Shown here: piece by piece, positions 42,440-51,026 of the stretch
How the letters are laid out: each line of letters starts with the position of its first letter
Numbering within the stretch: the first letter of the stretch is position 1
Assembly: GCA_002454975.1 (NCBI GenBank)
Contig: DKJZ01000022.1
Location: 1-60,621 of the forward strand
From: Hylemonella sp. UBA6679
Lineage (GTDB): Bacteria; Pseudomonadota; Gammaproteobacteria; Burkholderiales; Burkholderiaceae_C
Direction: 5' to 3'
Length of the DNA: 60,621 nucleotides
Translations under genes and position numbers: made by a program
The notes under the pieces: generated by a model
The model's input: only the letters and a program-made list of their open reading frames with translations
What the model was told of the DNA's origin: nothing
Databases searched by the model: none

Positions 42440-43810
42440 TTAGTTGGGCGCGGTGCGCGAACCCAGCAAGGGTTGTATCAGCAACAGTGTGACCATGAGC
42501 AACACAATTTCCAGGGCATACACCACGCTGTAACCTGATGCGGTGCCGGCAGCCAGGGTCATGATGTCGCGCAGCACACCGCCTAAAGCCATGCCCAAGC
42601 CCCCACCTGTGGCTTGCACGGCTCCCCAAGCGCCTAGGGCCAAGCCCACCTGCTCTTTGGGAGCCATTTGCATGGTGTTGGTCAGGGTGCCGTGGGCAAA
42701 CAGCCCGCCGCCCACGCCTATGAGAAACACGCCGCTGCCAAAGACCCACACCGAGCCCAGAGGTGCCGACAAAATCACGGCGGCAAACGCTGGCACCCCC
42801 AGCCAAGCGCCTAAACGCGCCATGCGCATGGGGTCTGCGCCACGCGCCAAAACTTGGGATGCCCAGGCAAACCCCATCAGCCCGCCAGCTGCCAGTGTGG
42901 CGGTGAGCAAGGTGGTGGACGAGACACTCATGCCCAACACCTCGCCACCATAAGGCTCGAGCAAGACGTCTTCCATGGTGAAGGCCATGGTGCCCAGGCC
43001 TGCAATGTAGAGGCGTCGCAGAGCGTGGGGGCCTTGTTTGAGTTTGTGCCAGGCTTGCGAAAAGCTGCCCTCAGTGGGGGTGCCGGGTTTACGCAGCCGG
43101 CTGCGGGGCTCTTGCTTCCAGACCGCCACCACATTGAGAACCATGGTCAGCAAGGCTGTGCCTTGCACCACTTGGATGAGCTGACCGGGGCTGTAGTCGG
43201 CCAGCAGCTCGCCCATGACCAAAGCGCTGGCGATCATGCCCACCAACAGCATCACGTACATGAGTCCCACCACTTTGGGGCGGTCTGGTTCAGGGGCCAG
43301 GTCGGTGGCCAGAGCCAGACCCACGGTTTGGGTGGTGTGCACACCGGCACCCACCAGCAAAAAAGCCACGGCAGCGCCCATGTGTCCGACCCAGGCCGGG
43401 GCTTTGTCGGCCTGGCCTGCGCCTGCAAGCACCAACAAGGCAAAAGGCATGATGGCAAAACCGCCAAACTGCATGAGGGTGCCCATCCAAATGTAGGGCA
43501 CGCGCCGCCAACCCAGCTCGGAGCGGTGGTTGTCGGATTTAAAACCAATCAGGGCGCGCAGCGGCGCAAATAAGAGGGGCAAGGCCACCATGATGGCCAC
43601 CAACGCGGCAGGCACCTTGAGCTCAACAATCATCACGCGGTTGAGCGTGCCCACCAGCATGACCATGGCCAGGCCAACCGAAACTTGAAACAGCGACAGG
43701 CGAAGCAAACGACCCAGGGGCAGGGTGTCGGAGGCCGCATCGGCAAAGGGTAAAAAACGCGTACCCAGGCTGATCCAGGTGTGGGCGAGCTTGCGTTTGT
43801 CTGTGGTCAT
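42440..43810 (-). CDS. pucC: PucC-family MFS protein (LH2 assembly / bacteriochlorophyll delivery)
   Basis: A 456-residue BCD-family major facilitator protein with twelve hydrophobic helices. Hallmarks are LPLGRLLRLSLFQVSVGLAMVMLVGTLNRVMIVEL (residues 25-60), FAPLRALIGFKSDNH near 82, and EDVLLEPYGGEVLGMSVSSTT near 280. PucC is needed for LH2 assembly in Rhodobacter. The ATG at 43810 is the family start. It follows pucA after an attenuator-like hairpin and precedes the 30-aa peptide. Confidence 0.92.
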   Translation of the reverse strand: MTTDKRKLAHTWISLGTRFLPFADAASDTLPLGRLLRLSLFQVSVGLAMVMLVGTLNRVMIVELKVPAALVAIMVALPLLFAPLRALIGFKSDNHRSELGWRRVPYIWMGTLMQFGGFAIMPFALLVLAGAGQADKAPAWVGHMGAAVAFLLVGAGVHTTQTVGLALATDLAPEPDRPKVVGLMYVMLLVGMIASALVMGELLADYSPGQLIQVVQGTALLTMVLNVVAVWKQEPRSRLRKPGTPTEGSFSQAWHKLKQGPHALRRLYIAGLGTMAFTMEDVLLEPYGGEVLGMSVSSTTLLTATLAAGGLMGFAWASQVLARGADPMRMARLGAWLGVPAFAAVILSAPLGSVWVFGSGVFLIGVGGGLFAHGTLTNTMQMAPKEQVGLALGAWGAVQATGGGLGMALGGVLRDIMTLAAGTASGYSVVYALEIVLLMVTLLLIQPLLGSRTAPN

Positions 43811-43812
43811 GA

Positions 43813-43840
43813 GAAAAGGGCCGGGGACTGGCCCCGACCC
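43813..43840 (-). terminator. Attenuator-like hairpin between pucA and pucC
   Basis: On the minus strand GGGTCGGGG pairs with CCCCGGCCC (one G-U) around CCAGT, and TTTTC follows. Such a stem-loop between pucA and pucC in purple bacteria makes pucBA mRNA far more abundant than pucBAC. Confidence 0.75.
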
Positions 43841-43856
43841 GGATGGCTGTGGAGGT

Positions 43857-44048
43857 TTATTTCCGCGCCGGCGTGTCCGCAGGGGCCGAAATGGCGGGTT
43901 TTGCACCACCACTCAGGAAACCTTTGATCCACGTTGTGTTGGACACCAGGGCCAGGTGTACGCTGAATGAGCCTACAGCCACAGCGCCCAAAAAGATCGG
44001 GATGCCCACGGAGGGCTTCACGACGCACCAAAGTTTGGAGTAAATCAT
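43857..44048 (-). CDS. pucA: LH2 antenna alpha polypeptide
   Basis: A 63-residue alpha apoprotein: MIYSKLWCVVKPSVGIPIFLGAVAVGSFSVHLALVSN then TTW. His in VHLALV is the B850-type bacteriochlorophyll ligand. After TTW the next residues are IKG-FL-SGG; the pair at the alpha44/45 position is Phe-Leu rather than Tyr-Trp or Tyr-Tyr, the combination linked to a blue-shifted B800-820 complex. The C-terminal tail is Ala/Pro-rich and longer than usual. SD GGGAGC lies before the ATG. Confidence 0.93.
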   Translation of the reverse strand: MIYSKLWCVVKPSVGIPIFLGAVAVGSFSVHLALVSNTTWIKGFLSGGAKPAISAPADTPARK

Positions 44049-44059
44049 GTGGTGCTCCC

Positions 44060-44212
44060 TTACTTAAGCCAGGGTGAGTAGATATAGGCCAGCAAATGCG
44101 CAAATGCGGCAATCATTCCGAAAATTTGCGTGCCCTGGATGAGGTTGCGATGCACCTCTTCCGATTCAGCCTCGGTCAATCCCGTCGGCCAGACTTTGTC
44201 TTTATCAGACAT
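44060..44212 (-). CDS. pucB: LH2 antenna beta polypeptide
   Basis: A 50-residue beta apoprotein. The N-terminal acidic stretch SDKDKVWPTGLTEAESEEVHR, including the conserved His near residue 21, precedes the membrane helix and the B850 ligand His39 in AAFAHLLAY; it ends YSPWLK. A strong SD AAGGAG is 7 nt before the ATG. First gene of the puc operon. It is not long enough to appear in a usual ORF filter. Confidence 0.95.
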   Translation of the reverse strand: MSDKDKVWPTGLTEAESEEVHRNLIQGTQIFGMIAAFAHLLAYIYSPWLK

Positions 44213-44317
44213 AGTTTGCTCCTTCATTGAAGTTCACAAACGTGCTTAATCCCGCACGAGGGCACTTCATGACCCCCATGGCCACAAAGTAAGCCGGGAT
44301 AAACCCAACTTCAATGT

Positions 44318-44346
44318 AATCTAGACCTTACTACCATTAATGTCAA
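44318..44346 (-). promoter_or_regulatory. Sigma70-type promoter of the puc operon
   Basis: Minus strand: TTGACA (44341-44346), 17-bp spacer, TAGATT (44318-44323), about 105 bp before pucB. A second TTGACA lies 26 bp further upstream. No TGT-N12-ACA (PpsR/CrtJ) site was found between it and the gene. Confidence 0.75.
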
Positions 44347-44408
44347 TTAAAGATGACGTTTCAAGGTGTCAATCAAAAAAATAACCCTAAATTTCGCCAG
44401 AAAGACAC

Positions 44409-44438
44409 AAAAAAGCCCGCAGAGGTCATCTGCGGGCT
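44409..44438 (-). terminator. Terminator of fabI
   Basis: AGCCCGCAGA pairs with TCTGCGGGCT, followed by a T run on the minus strand. It isolates fabI from the puc promoter. Confidence 0.9.
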
Positions 44439-44467
44439 GGGAGGGGATGGTAATTAAATTAGGTAAC

Positions 44468-45271
44468 TTACGTGGCTGAAGTTACATCGGGTTCGGCAAT
44501 ACCGCCCACCACTTGGCTGAATCCGCCATCCACATAGGTGATTTCGGCGCTCACGCCGCCTGCCAGGTCGCTGAGCAAAAAGGCCGCTACGTTGCCCACG
44601 TCTTCAATGGTGACGTTGCGGCGAATCGGGGAGGCCTCGGCCACCACGTTCAAAATTTTGCCGAAGCCCTTGATCCCGCTGGCGGCCAAGGTTTTGATGG
44701 GGCCCGCGCTGATGCCGTTGACGCGCATGCCCTTGGGGCCGAGCGACTCAGCCAGGTAGCGCACCGACGCTTCCAAGCTGGCCTTGGCCAAACCCATGGT
44801 GTTGTAGTTGGGCACGGTGCGAATGGCACCCAAATAAGTGAGGGTCAACAGCGCCGACTTGGGGTTGAGGTAGGGCAGGGCTGCTTTGGCCATGGCCGGA
44901 AAGCTGTAAGCGCTGATGTCGTGCGCAATTTTGAAGCCCTCGCGGCTCAGGCCATCCAAAAAGTCGCCAGCAATCGCCTCGCGCGGGGCGTAGCCGATGC
45001 TGTGCACAAAGCCGTCAAAGGTGGGCCAAGGGGCGCTGAGGTCTTTGAAAAGCTTGTCGATCTGGGCGTCGTCGCCAACATCGCAATCAAAAATCAGCTT
45101 GGAGCCAAAGTCGGCCGCAAATTCGGTGATGCGGTCTTTGAAACGATCGCCAACATAGCTGAAAGCGAGTTCAGCGCCTTGCTCATGGCAGGCTTTGGCG
45201 ATGCCGTAGGCGATCGAGCGGTTGCTCAAGACGCCGGTGATCAGAAGTTTTTTACCTGTGAGGAAGCCCAT
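44468..45271 (-). CDS. fabI: Enoyl-ACP reductase (NADH)
   Basis: Final step of fatty-acid elongation. The 267-residue SDR-like enzyme has the nucleotide motif GVLSNRSIAYGIA (residues 13-25), and the catalytic Tyr-x6-Lys as YNTMGLAK near 156. LTYLGAIRTVPNYNTMGLAKASL is close to type FabI. It is divergent from the yej operon with 38 bp between starts. Confidence 0.96.
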   Translation of the reverse strand: MGFLTGKKLLITGVLSNRSIAYGIAKACHEQGAELAFSYVGDRFKDRITEFAADFGSKLIFDCDVGDDAQIDKLFKDLSAPWPTFDGFVHSIGYAPREAIAGDFLDGLSREGFKIAHDISAYSFPAMAKAALPYLNPKSALLTLTYLGAIRTVPNYNTMGLAKASLEASVRYLAESLGPKGMRVNGISAGPIKTLAASGIKGFGKILNVVAEASPIRRNVTIEDVGNVAAFLLSDLAGGVSAEITYVDGGFSQVVGGIAEPDVTSAT

Positions 45272-45309
45272 GTTGTTCTCGGGTGATCAAAGTTGGGCAG
45301 AATTGTCGC

Positions 45310-47151
45310 ATGCGTTTGTTTGTTCACATCCTGGCGGGCTGTCTCTGGCTCTGTTGTGGTCCTCTGGCCTGGGCCAGCCATGCCTACGCGCAGTTTGGCG
45401 ACATCAAATACCCAGCCGGCTTTGCCCACCTCGATTACGTGAACCCGCAAGCCCCCAAGGGCGGTGACATCACCCTGGTGCCGCCCACCCGCTTGACGAG
45501 TTTTGACAAATACAACCCCTTCACCCTCAAAGGCAGCGCCCCGCCAGCCTTGGGCAGCTTGGTGTTTGAGACGCTGCTCACTGGCACCCTGGACGAGCCC
45601 ACCACGGCTTACGGGCTGCTGGCCAACGACGTGGCGGTGGCTTCAGACAAAAAATCAGTCACCTTCACCCTCAACCCCCTGGCCAAGTTTCACAATGGCG
45701 AGCCGGTGCTGGCCGCTGATGTGAAGCACTCGTTTGACCGCCTCACCAGCAAAGAAGCCGCGCCGCAGTACCGCACAATTTTTGGTGACATCGCTGCAGC
45801 CACGGTGGTGGCCGAGCGGGTGGTGCGCTTTGACTTCAAACGCGTTAACCCCGAGTTGCCGCTGATTGCGGGCAGCCTGCCGGTGTTCAGCCAAAAGTGG
45901 GGGGTGGAAGGCGGCAAGGCCAAGCCGCTGGATAAAATCATCACCGACACGCCCATAGGTTCAGGCCCTTACAAAATTGGCCCGGTGAACTTTGGCAAAG
46001 ACATCACCTATGTGCGCGACCCGTCTTACTGGGGGCAAAACCTCAATGTGCGCCGCGGCATGTTCAACTTTGACCGCATCACCTACAAGCTCTACAAAGA
46101 CAGCACGGCTCAGCTCGAGGCCTTCAAAGCGGGGGAGTTCGATTACATCCAAGCCTTTGTGGCGCGCGAATGGGCCAGGGCCTATGCCGGCAAACAGTTT
46201 GACAACGGCACGCTCCTAAAAAGAGAGCTGCAACACGGCAATGCTGGTGACTTCCAGGGCTTTTTGTTCAACACGCGCAAACAGAAGTTTCAAGATGCGC
46301 GGGTGCGCGAGGCCATCACCCTGGCCATGGATTTTGAATGGCTCAACCGCCAGCTCTTTTACAACGCCTACACCCGGGTGCGCGGGTATTTTGTGGGCAG
46401 CGACTTTGAGGCCAAAGGCGCACCGGGCGCCGATGAGCAGCGCATCATCGAAGCCCTGCAGGCGCAATACGGCACCCACGTGCCTGCCAACATCTTGCAA
46501 GACGTGCCTTTGCCACCGGCCACGCTGCTTGACCCGGCCAGCGGCAAAACACTGCGCGACAACCTGCGCCGCGCCCGCGACCTGCTGGCCCAAGCGGGGT
46601 GGACTTACACCGACGGCGCGCTTCGCAACAACCGTGGCGAGCCTTTCACCATCGAGTTTCTGGACAGCTCGGGCTCCATGGGCCGGGTGGTCACGCCTTA
46701 CGCCAAAAACCTGGAGAAACTGGGCTTCAAGGTGAATTACAAGGTGATTGACTTTGCCATCCTGCAAAAGCGCATGGACGTGTTTGATTTCGAGATCATC
46801 AGCAACCGCAACGTGGGCAGCGAGTCGCCCGGCACCGAGCTGCTTGAGCGTTTTGGCTCCAAAGCAGCCGACACCGAAGGCTCGGGCAATGTGATTGGCC
46901 TGAAAAACCCGGCGGTCGATGCGCTCTTAGACCAGATCGTGACCGCGCAAACCCGTGATGAACTGATGCCCCGACTGAGGGTTTTAGATCGTGTGTTGCG
47001 CTGGGGCCATTTCGCGGTGCCGCATTGGTACAGCGGCATCCACCGTGTGGCCTACCGCAACGGCAAGTTTGAACAACCCGCCACCATGCCGCGCTATTAC
47101 CAACCCGAGTTCTGGGTCACCAGCACCTGGTGGGCGAAAAAGGACCAATGA
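45310..47151 (+). CDS. yejA: Peptide ABC transporter substrate-binding protein (YejA)
   Basis: A 613-residue periplasmic binding protein of the SBP_bac_5 (oligopeptide) family. Signal peptide MRLFVHILAGCLWLCCGPLAWASHA precedes the FGDIKYPAGFAHLDYVNP segment that marks YejA. The gene starts at ATG 45310; the frame is open 9 codons further up. A 17-nt motif copy lies at 46212-46228. The stop overlaps yejB (ATGA). Yej importers take up peptides and some peptide antibiotics in E. coli. Confidence 0.94.
   Translation: MRLFVHILAGCLWLCCGPLAWASHAYAQFGDIKYPAGFAHLDYVNPQAPKGGDITLVPPTRLTSFDKYNPFTLKGSAPPALGSLVFETLLTGTLDEPTTAYGLLANDVAVASDKKSVTFTLNPLAKFHNGEPVLAADVKHSFDRLTSKEAAPQYRTIFGDIAAATVVAERVVRFDFKRVNPELPLIAGSLPVFSQKWGVEGGKAKPLDKIITDTPIGSGPYKIGPVNFGKDITYVRDPSYWGQNLNVRRGMFNFDRITYKLYKDSTAQLEAFKAGEFDYIQAFVAREWARAYAGKQFDNGTLLKRELQHGNAGDFQGFLFNTRKQKFQDARVREAITLAMDFEWLNRQLFYNAYTRVRGYFVGSDFEAKGAPGADEQRIIEALQAQYGTHVPANILQDVPLPPATLLDPASGKTLRDNLRRARDLLAQAGWTYTDGALRNNRGEPFTIEFLDSSGSMGRVVTPYAKNLEKLGFKVNYKVIDFAILQKRMDVFDFEIISNRNVGSESPGTELLERFGSKAADTEGSGNVIGLKNPAVDALLDQIVTAQTRDELMPRLRVLDRVLRWGHFAVPHWYSGIHRVAYRNGKFEQPATMPRYYQPEFWVTSTWWAKKDQ
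46212..46228. repeat. 17-nt GCT-N11-AGC motif copy in yejA
   Basis: GCTCCTAAAAAGAGAGC; minus strand ends TTTTTAGGAGC. Confidence 0.35.
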
Positions 47152-48188
47152 CCATGTGGGCCTACATCCTCAAGCGTTTGCTGCTGATGATTCCCACCTT
47201 GCTGGGTGTGCTTTTGCTCACCTTTGTGGTGATTCAGTTCGTGCCCGGTGGGCCGGTGGAGCAAATGGTGTCTCAGCTGCAGGGCCGCGACACCGGCGGG
47301 GAGGGCGCAGCCGCCAGCGGTGCGGGCTACCGGGGCCGCCAAGGTGTGGACGCTGCGCGCATTGAGGAAATCAAAGCTTTGTACGGCTTTGACAAACCCG
47401 CCACCGAACGCTTTGTGCAGATGGTGGGGCAGTTTGCGCGGTTTGACTTGGGCAAGAGTTTTTTCTACCCCAAAGATGTGTGGCAGCTGGTCAAAGAAAA
47501 GCTGCCTGTTTCCATCAGCTTGGGACTGTGGACCTTCTTTTTGAGCTACCTGATTTCCGTGCCACTGGGCATTGCCAAAGCGGTGCGCGCCGGCACCCGG
47601 TTTGACACGCTCACCAGCCTCTTGGTGCTGGTGGGTTACGCCATTCCAGGTTTTGTGTTGGGCGTGGCTTTACTGGTGGTGTTTGGCGGGCAGCTGCAGT
47701 GGTTTCCGCTGCGCGGGCTGACCTCAAGCAACTGGGACACCTTGAGCTGGGGCGCGAAAATTACCGACTACCTGTGGCACATCGCCATGCCCGTCACCGC
47801 CAGCGTGCTGGGGGCGTTCGCGGTGACCACCATGCTCACCAAAAACGCGTTTTTGGAAGAGATACGCAAGCAATACGTGCTCACCGCCCGCGCCAAAGGC
47901 CTGAGCGAAAACAAGGTGCTTTACAAGCATGTGTTTCGCAATGCACTGATTCCCATCGTCACTGGTTTTCCGGCGGCTTTCATTGGGGCGTTTTTTGCGG
48001 GCTCCTTGTTGATTGAAACCCTGTTTTCTTTGGATGGCTTGGGGCTTTTGTCTTACGAGTCTGTCATGCGGCGCGACTATCCGGTGGTGCTCGGTACGCT
48101 GTATTTGTTCACGCTGATTGGTTTAGTGACCAAGTTGATTTCTGACCTCTGCTACATCTTGGTCGACCCAAGAATCAAATATGAATGA
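47148..48188 (+). CDS. yejB: Peptide ABC transporter permease (YejB)
   Basis: A 346-residue permease. N-terminal TM helix MTMWAYILKRLLLMIPTLLGVLLLTF is typical; a loop of about 90 residues precedes the core permease fold. Conserved EAA-loop ARAKGLSENKVLYKHVFRNALIP near residue 246 contacts the ATPase. ATG at 47148 overlaps the yejA stop. Confidence 0.94.
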   Translation: MTMWAYILKRLLLMIPTLLGVLLLTFVVIQFVPGGPVEQMVSQLQGRDTGGEGAAASGAGYRGRQGVDAARIEEIKALYGFDKPATERFVQMVGQFARFDLGKSFFYPKDVWQLVKEKLPVSISLGLWTFFLSYLISVPLGIAKAVRAGTRFDTLTSLLVLVGYAIPGFVLGVALLVVFGGQLQWFPLRGLTSSNWDTLSWGAKITDYLWHIAMPVTASVLGAFAVTTMLTKNAFLEEIRKQYVLTARAKGLSENKVLYKHVFRNALIPIVTGFPAAFIGAFFAGSLLIETLFSLDGLGLLSYESVMRRDYPVVLGTLYLFTLIGLVTKLISDLCYILVDPRIKYE

Positions 48189-48240
48189 GGCGTCCACGAT
48201 GAATGAGGCGTCCCCATCGCCTTCGCCTTCGCCTTCTCCG
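48181..48240. repeat. Start-codon duplication and TCGCCT-type tandem repeat in yejE
   Basis: 48181-48195 and 48199-48213 are identical 15-mers (18-bp period). 48214-48239 is built on CGCCTT units and codes for alternating Ser-Pro. Confidence 0.85.
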
Positions 48241-49251
48241 TCATTGAGGGCCTGGCGGCGCTTCAAGCGCAACCGGCTGGGCTTTTGGAGTTTGGTGCTG
48301 TTTGTGGCGCTGTTTGTGCTCAGCCTGGCCGCCGAGCTCATCAGCCACGACAAGCCCATCGTGGCGCGCTACAACGGCCAGTGGGTCGCGCCCATGTTGC
48401 AAGACGTGCCCGAGACCACGTTTGGCGGTGACTTCGCCACGCCCACCGACTATCTCGATCCCTTCATCCAAGCGCAGTTTGCCAAGCCAGGCAACTGGGC
48501 GCTGTACCCCATCAACCGCTACCACCACAGCACCATCAACTACTTTGCCAAAGAACCCAACCCGGCCGCCCCCGGTGCGGGCAACTGGCTGGGCACGGAC
48601 GACCGTGGGCGCGATGTGTTTGCGCGGCTGCTTTACGGTTTTCGCATCTCTGTGCTGTTTGCGCTGGCTTTGACGGTGCTGGGCGTGTTGCTGGGCGTGG
48701 TCACTGGGGCCATTCAAGGCTTTGCCGGCGGCAAGACCGATTTGTTCTTTCAGCGTTTCATCGAAATTTGGGGCGCCATGCCCGAGCTGTATTTGCTCAT
48801 CATTTTTGCCGCCATGTTTGACCCCAGCGTGCTGCTGCTGCTGGTGTTGCTGAGTCTTTTTGGGTGGATGGGTTTGTCGGACTATGTGCGCGCCGAGTTT
48901 TTGCGTAACCGCCAGCTCGACTACGTGCGCGCTGCCAAGGCACTGGGCCTGTCAAATGCAGCCATCATCTGGCGACATGTGCTGCCCAACAGCTTGACGC
49001 CGGTGGTGACGTTTCTGCCGTTTCGCATGAGCGGAGCGATTTTGGCGCTGACCTCGCTGGACTTTTTGGGCCTGGGTGTGCCACCGGGCACGCCTTCGCT
49101 GGGCGAGTTGCTGGCCCAAGGCAAAAACAACATCGACGCGTGGTGGATTTCACTTTGCACCTTTGCGGTGCTGGTGGTCACACTTTTACTGCTCACTTTC
49201 ATGGGTGACGCCCTGCGCGATGCGCTCGACCCCCGAAAGGCCGACGTATGA
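48181..49251 (+). CDS. yejE: Peptide ABC transporter permease (YejE)
   Basis: A 356-residue permease with the EAA loop RAAKALGLSNAAIIWRHVLPNSLTP near 241. The N terminus is odd: a 15-bp start segment (ATGAATGAGGCGTCC) is repeated after 18 bp, giving MNEASTMNEAS, followed by five Ser-Pro dipeptides encoded by a short tandem repeat. Both start codons are possible; the first overlaps yejB by 8 bp. Confidence 0.94.
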   Translation: MNEASTMNEASPSPSPSPSPSLRAWRRFKRNRLGFWSLVLFVALFVLSLAAELISHDKPIVARYNGQWVAPMLQDVPETTFGGDFATPTDYLDPFIQAQFAKPGNWALYPINRYHHSTINYFAKEPNPAAPGAGNWLGTDDRGRDVFARLLYGFRISVLFALALTVLGVLLGVVTGAIQGFAGGKTDLFFQRFIEIWGAMPELYLLIIFAAMFDPSVLLLLVLLSLFGWMGLSDYVRAEFLRNRQLDYVRAAKALGLSNAAIIWRHVLPNSLTPVVTFLPFRMSGAILALTSLDFLGLGVPPGTPSLGELLAQGKNNIDAWWISLCTFAVLVVTLLLLTFMGDALRDALDPRKADV

Positions 49252-50891
49252 CCGCACCCTCAGAACTCTTACACGTACGTGACTTGCGCGTGGCCTTTGG
49301 CGGGCGCGAGGTGGTGCACGGCGTGAATTTCGAGCTCAAAGTGGGCGAAAAGCTGGCCCTGGTGGGGGAGTCGGGCTCGGGCAAAACCGTCACAGCCCTG
49401 AGCCTCTTGCGTCTTTCGGGGGCGGCTTTGTCGGGGACGGCCACGTTTTTCGGGGCTTCAGATGTTTTTGGTGCTCAGGCAGCGTCAAATGGTGTTGACC
49501 TGCTATCAGTTTCGGAGCAAACCTTGCGGGGCATCCGCGGGCGTGACATTGCCATGATCTTCCAGGAGCCCATGACGGCCCTCAACCCGGTGCTCACCAT
49601 CGGCGACCAGATTGTGGAGGTGCTCACCAACCAGGGTGTGCCCAAGCCGCAGGCCTGGCAAGAGGCCGTTGGGTGGCTCAAAGACACCGGTATTCCTGAG
49701 CCCGAGCGGCGTATGAGCGCATACCCCCACCAATTGAGCGGTGGGCAGCGCCAGCGCGCCATGATCGCCATGGCCTTGGCCGGCAAGCCCAAGTTGCTGC
49801 TGGCCGACGAGCCCACCACCGCGCTGGATGTGAGCTTGCGCGCCCAAATTCTTGAGCTGCTGGATGAACTGCAGCGCAAATTAGGCATGGCCGTGCTCAT
49901 CATCACCCACGACCTCAACTTGGTGCGCCGTTTTGCCCAGCGCGTGGTGGTGATGGAGCAAGGCCACGTGGTGGAGCAGGGCGCTGTGGCGGAGGTTTTG
50001 CGCCATCCTCAGCACCCCTACACGCAAAAACTCATCGACAGCGAGCCTGTGCGTGATGTGGTGGAGAACCCGGGGCAAACTGAACACGCCACCCCGCCCG
50101 TGCTGCAAGCACAGGCCTTGCGCGTGACGTACCCCATGGCCTTGCCTGGTTTGCGGGGGTGGTTCACCTCGGGGGAGTTTGCCGCCGTCAAAGGCGCCAA
50201 CTTTGCTTTGCCCCTTGGCCGCACCCTGGGGGTGGTGGGTGAGTCGGGTTCGGGCAAATCCACCTTGGCCTTGGCAGCTTTGGGTCTGCAGGCCCACAGC
50301 GGCCACATCAGCTTTCACACCTCCCAGCCACGGGCTTGGGGGCAGGGCAAGGCCCAGGACCGTGCGCTACGCCAGGTGGTGCAGGTGGTGTTTCAAGACC
50401 CGTTTTCATCGCTCTCGCCGCGCATGACGGTTGAAGCCATTGTGGGCGAAGGCCTGCTGGTGCACCACAGCGAACTCAGCCCGGCCCAGCGCCAGGCACG
50501 TGTGCTGGCCACCCTGGCTGAGGTGGGCATGGATGAGGTGCAGTTTCCGGGGCTGTTACAGCGTTACCCGCATGAGTTTTCTGGTGGCCAGCGCCAGCGC
50601 CTGGCCATTGCACGCGCCCTGGTGGTGCGCCCCCAGTTGATGGTTTTGGACGAGCCCACGAGTGCATTGGATGTCACCATCCAAAAGCAGGTGCTCAGCC
50701 TGCTGCAGCGGCTGCAAAAAGAGCACGGCTTGAGTTACCTGCTCATCACCCACGATGTGGCCGTGATCCGCGCCATGGCGCATGAGGTCATCGTCATGAA
50801 AGACGGCCAAGTGCTGGAGGCCGGCCCCTGGCGCACGGTTTTGGACGCCCCGCAACACCCCTACACCCAACGCTTGTTGGCGGCAGCGTAA
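49248..50891 (+). CDS. yejF: Peptide ABC transporter ATP-binding protein (YejF), double ATPase
   Basis: A 547-residue fused dimeric ATPase. First half: Walker A GESGSGKT near 38, signature LSGGQRQR near 164, Walker B LLLADEPTTALD near 184. Second half: GESGSGKS near 332, SGGQRQRLAIARAL near 446, LMVLDEPTSALD near 465. An insert FGASDVFGAQAASNGVD in the first half lies beside a 17-nt motif copy (49502-49518). The ATG overlaps the yejE stop. Confidence 0.95.
   Translation: MTAPSELLHVRDLRVAFGGREVVHGVNFELKVGEKLALVGESGSGKTVTALSLLRLSGAALSGTATFFGASDVFGAQAASNGVDLLSVSEQTLRGIRGRDIAMIFQEPMTALNPVLTIGDQIVEVLTNQGVPKPQAWQEAVGWLKDTGIPEPERRMSAYPHQLSGGQRQRAMIAMALAGKPKLLLADEPTTALDVSLRAQILELLDELQRKLGMAVLIITHDLNLVRRFAQRVVVMEQGHVVEQGAVAEVLRHPQHPYTQKLIDSEPVRDVVENPGQTEHATPPVLQAQALRVTYPMALPGLRGWFTSGEFAAVKGANFALPLGRTLGVVGESGSGKSTLALAALGLQAHSGHISFHTSQPRAWGQGKAQDRALRQVVQVVFQDPFSSLSPRMTVEAIVGEGLLVHHSELSPAQRQARVLATLAEVGMDEVQFPGLLQRYPHEFSGGQRQRLAIARALVVRPQLMVLDEPTSALDVTIQKQVLSLLQRLQKEHGLSYLLITHDVAVIRAMAHEVIVMKDGQVLEAGPWRTVLDAPQHPYTQRLLAAA
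49502..49518. repeat. 17-nt GCT-N11-AGC motif copy in yejF
   Basis: GCTATCAGTTTCGGAGC, next to an insertion not usual in YejF. Confidence 0.4.
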
Positions 50892-50930
50892 AAAACGTTA
50901 TAAATCAACGGACTTGGGCGATATCTGTAG

Positions 50931-50936
50931 TACAAT
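50931..50936 (+). promoter_or_regulatory. Possible -10 of the rimP-nusA-infB operon
   Basis: TACAAT in the yejF-rimP gap, with no good -35 at 16-18 bp. Transcription from here would pass through the hairpin at 50948-50989 before rimP. Confidence 0.35.
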
Positions 50937-50947
50937 TCGAAGCTTGC

Positions 50948-50989
50948 GACCAAACGGGCGGAAACCAACCGCCCGTTTTTTTTGGTCGA
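50948..50989 (+). terminator. Strong hairpin with eight T in the rimP leader
   Basis: GACCAAACGGGCGG pairs with CCGCCCGTTT...TTGGTC; T run 50976-50983. It ends the yej transcript, or acts as an attenuator for rimP if the promoter at 50931 is real. It begins 56 bp after the yejF stop. Confidence 0.88.
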
Positions 50990-51026
50990 TTCACTTTTGA
51001 TACTTTAAAGCTGACACCCAAGACCC

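Noticed and set aside
42267..42806. 179-codon minus ORF ending in the 30-aa peptide
   Set aside because: Its upstream part is out of frame with pucC and is a shadow; only the SD-preceded ATG at 42359 is plausible.
44213..44405. PpsR/CrtJ operator upstream of pucB
   Set aside because: No TGT-N12-ACA pair could be found by eye on either strand.
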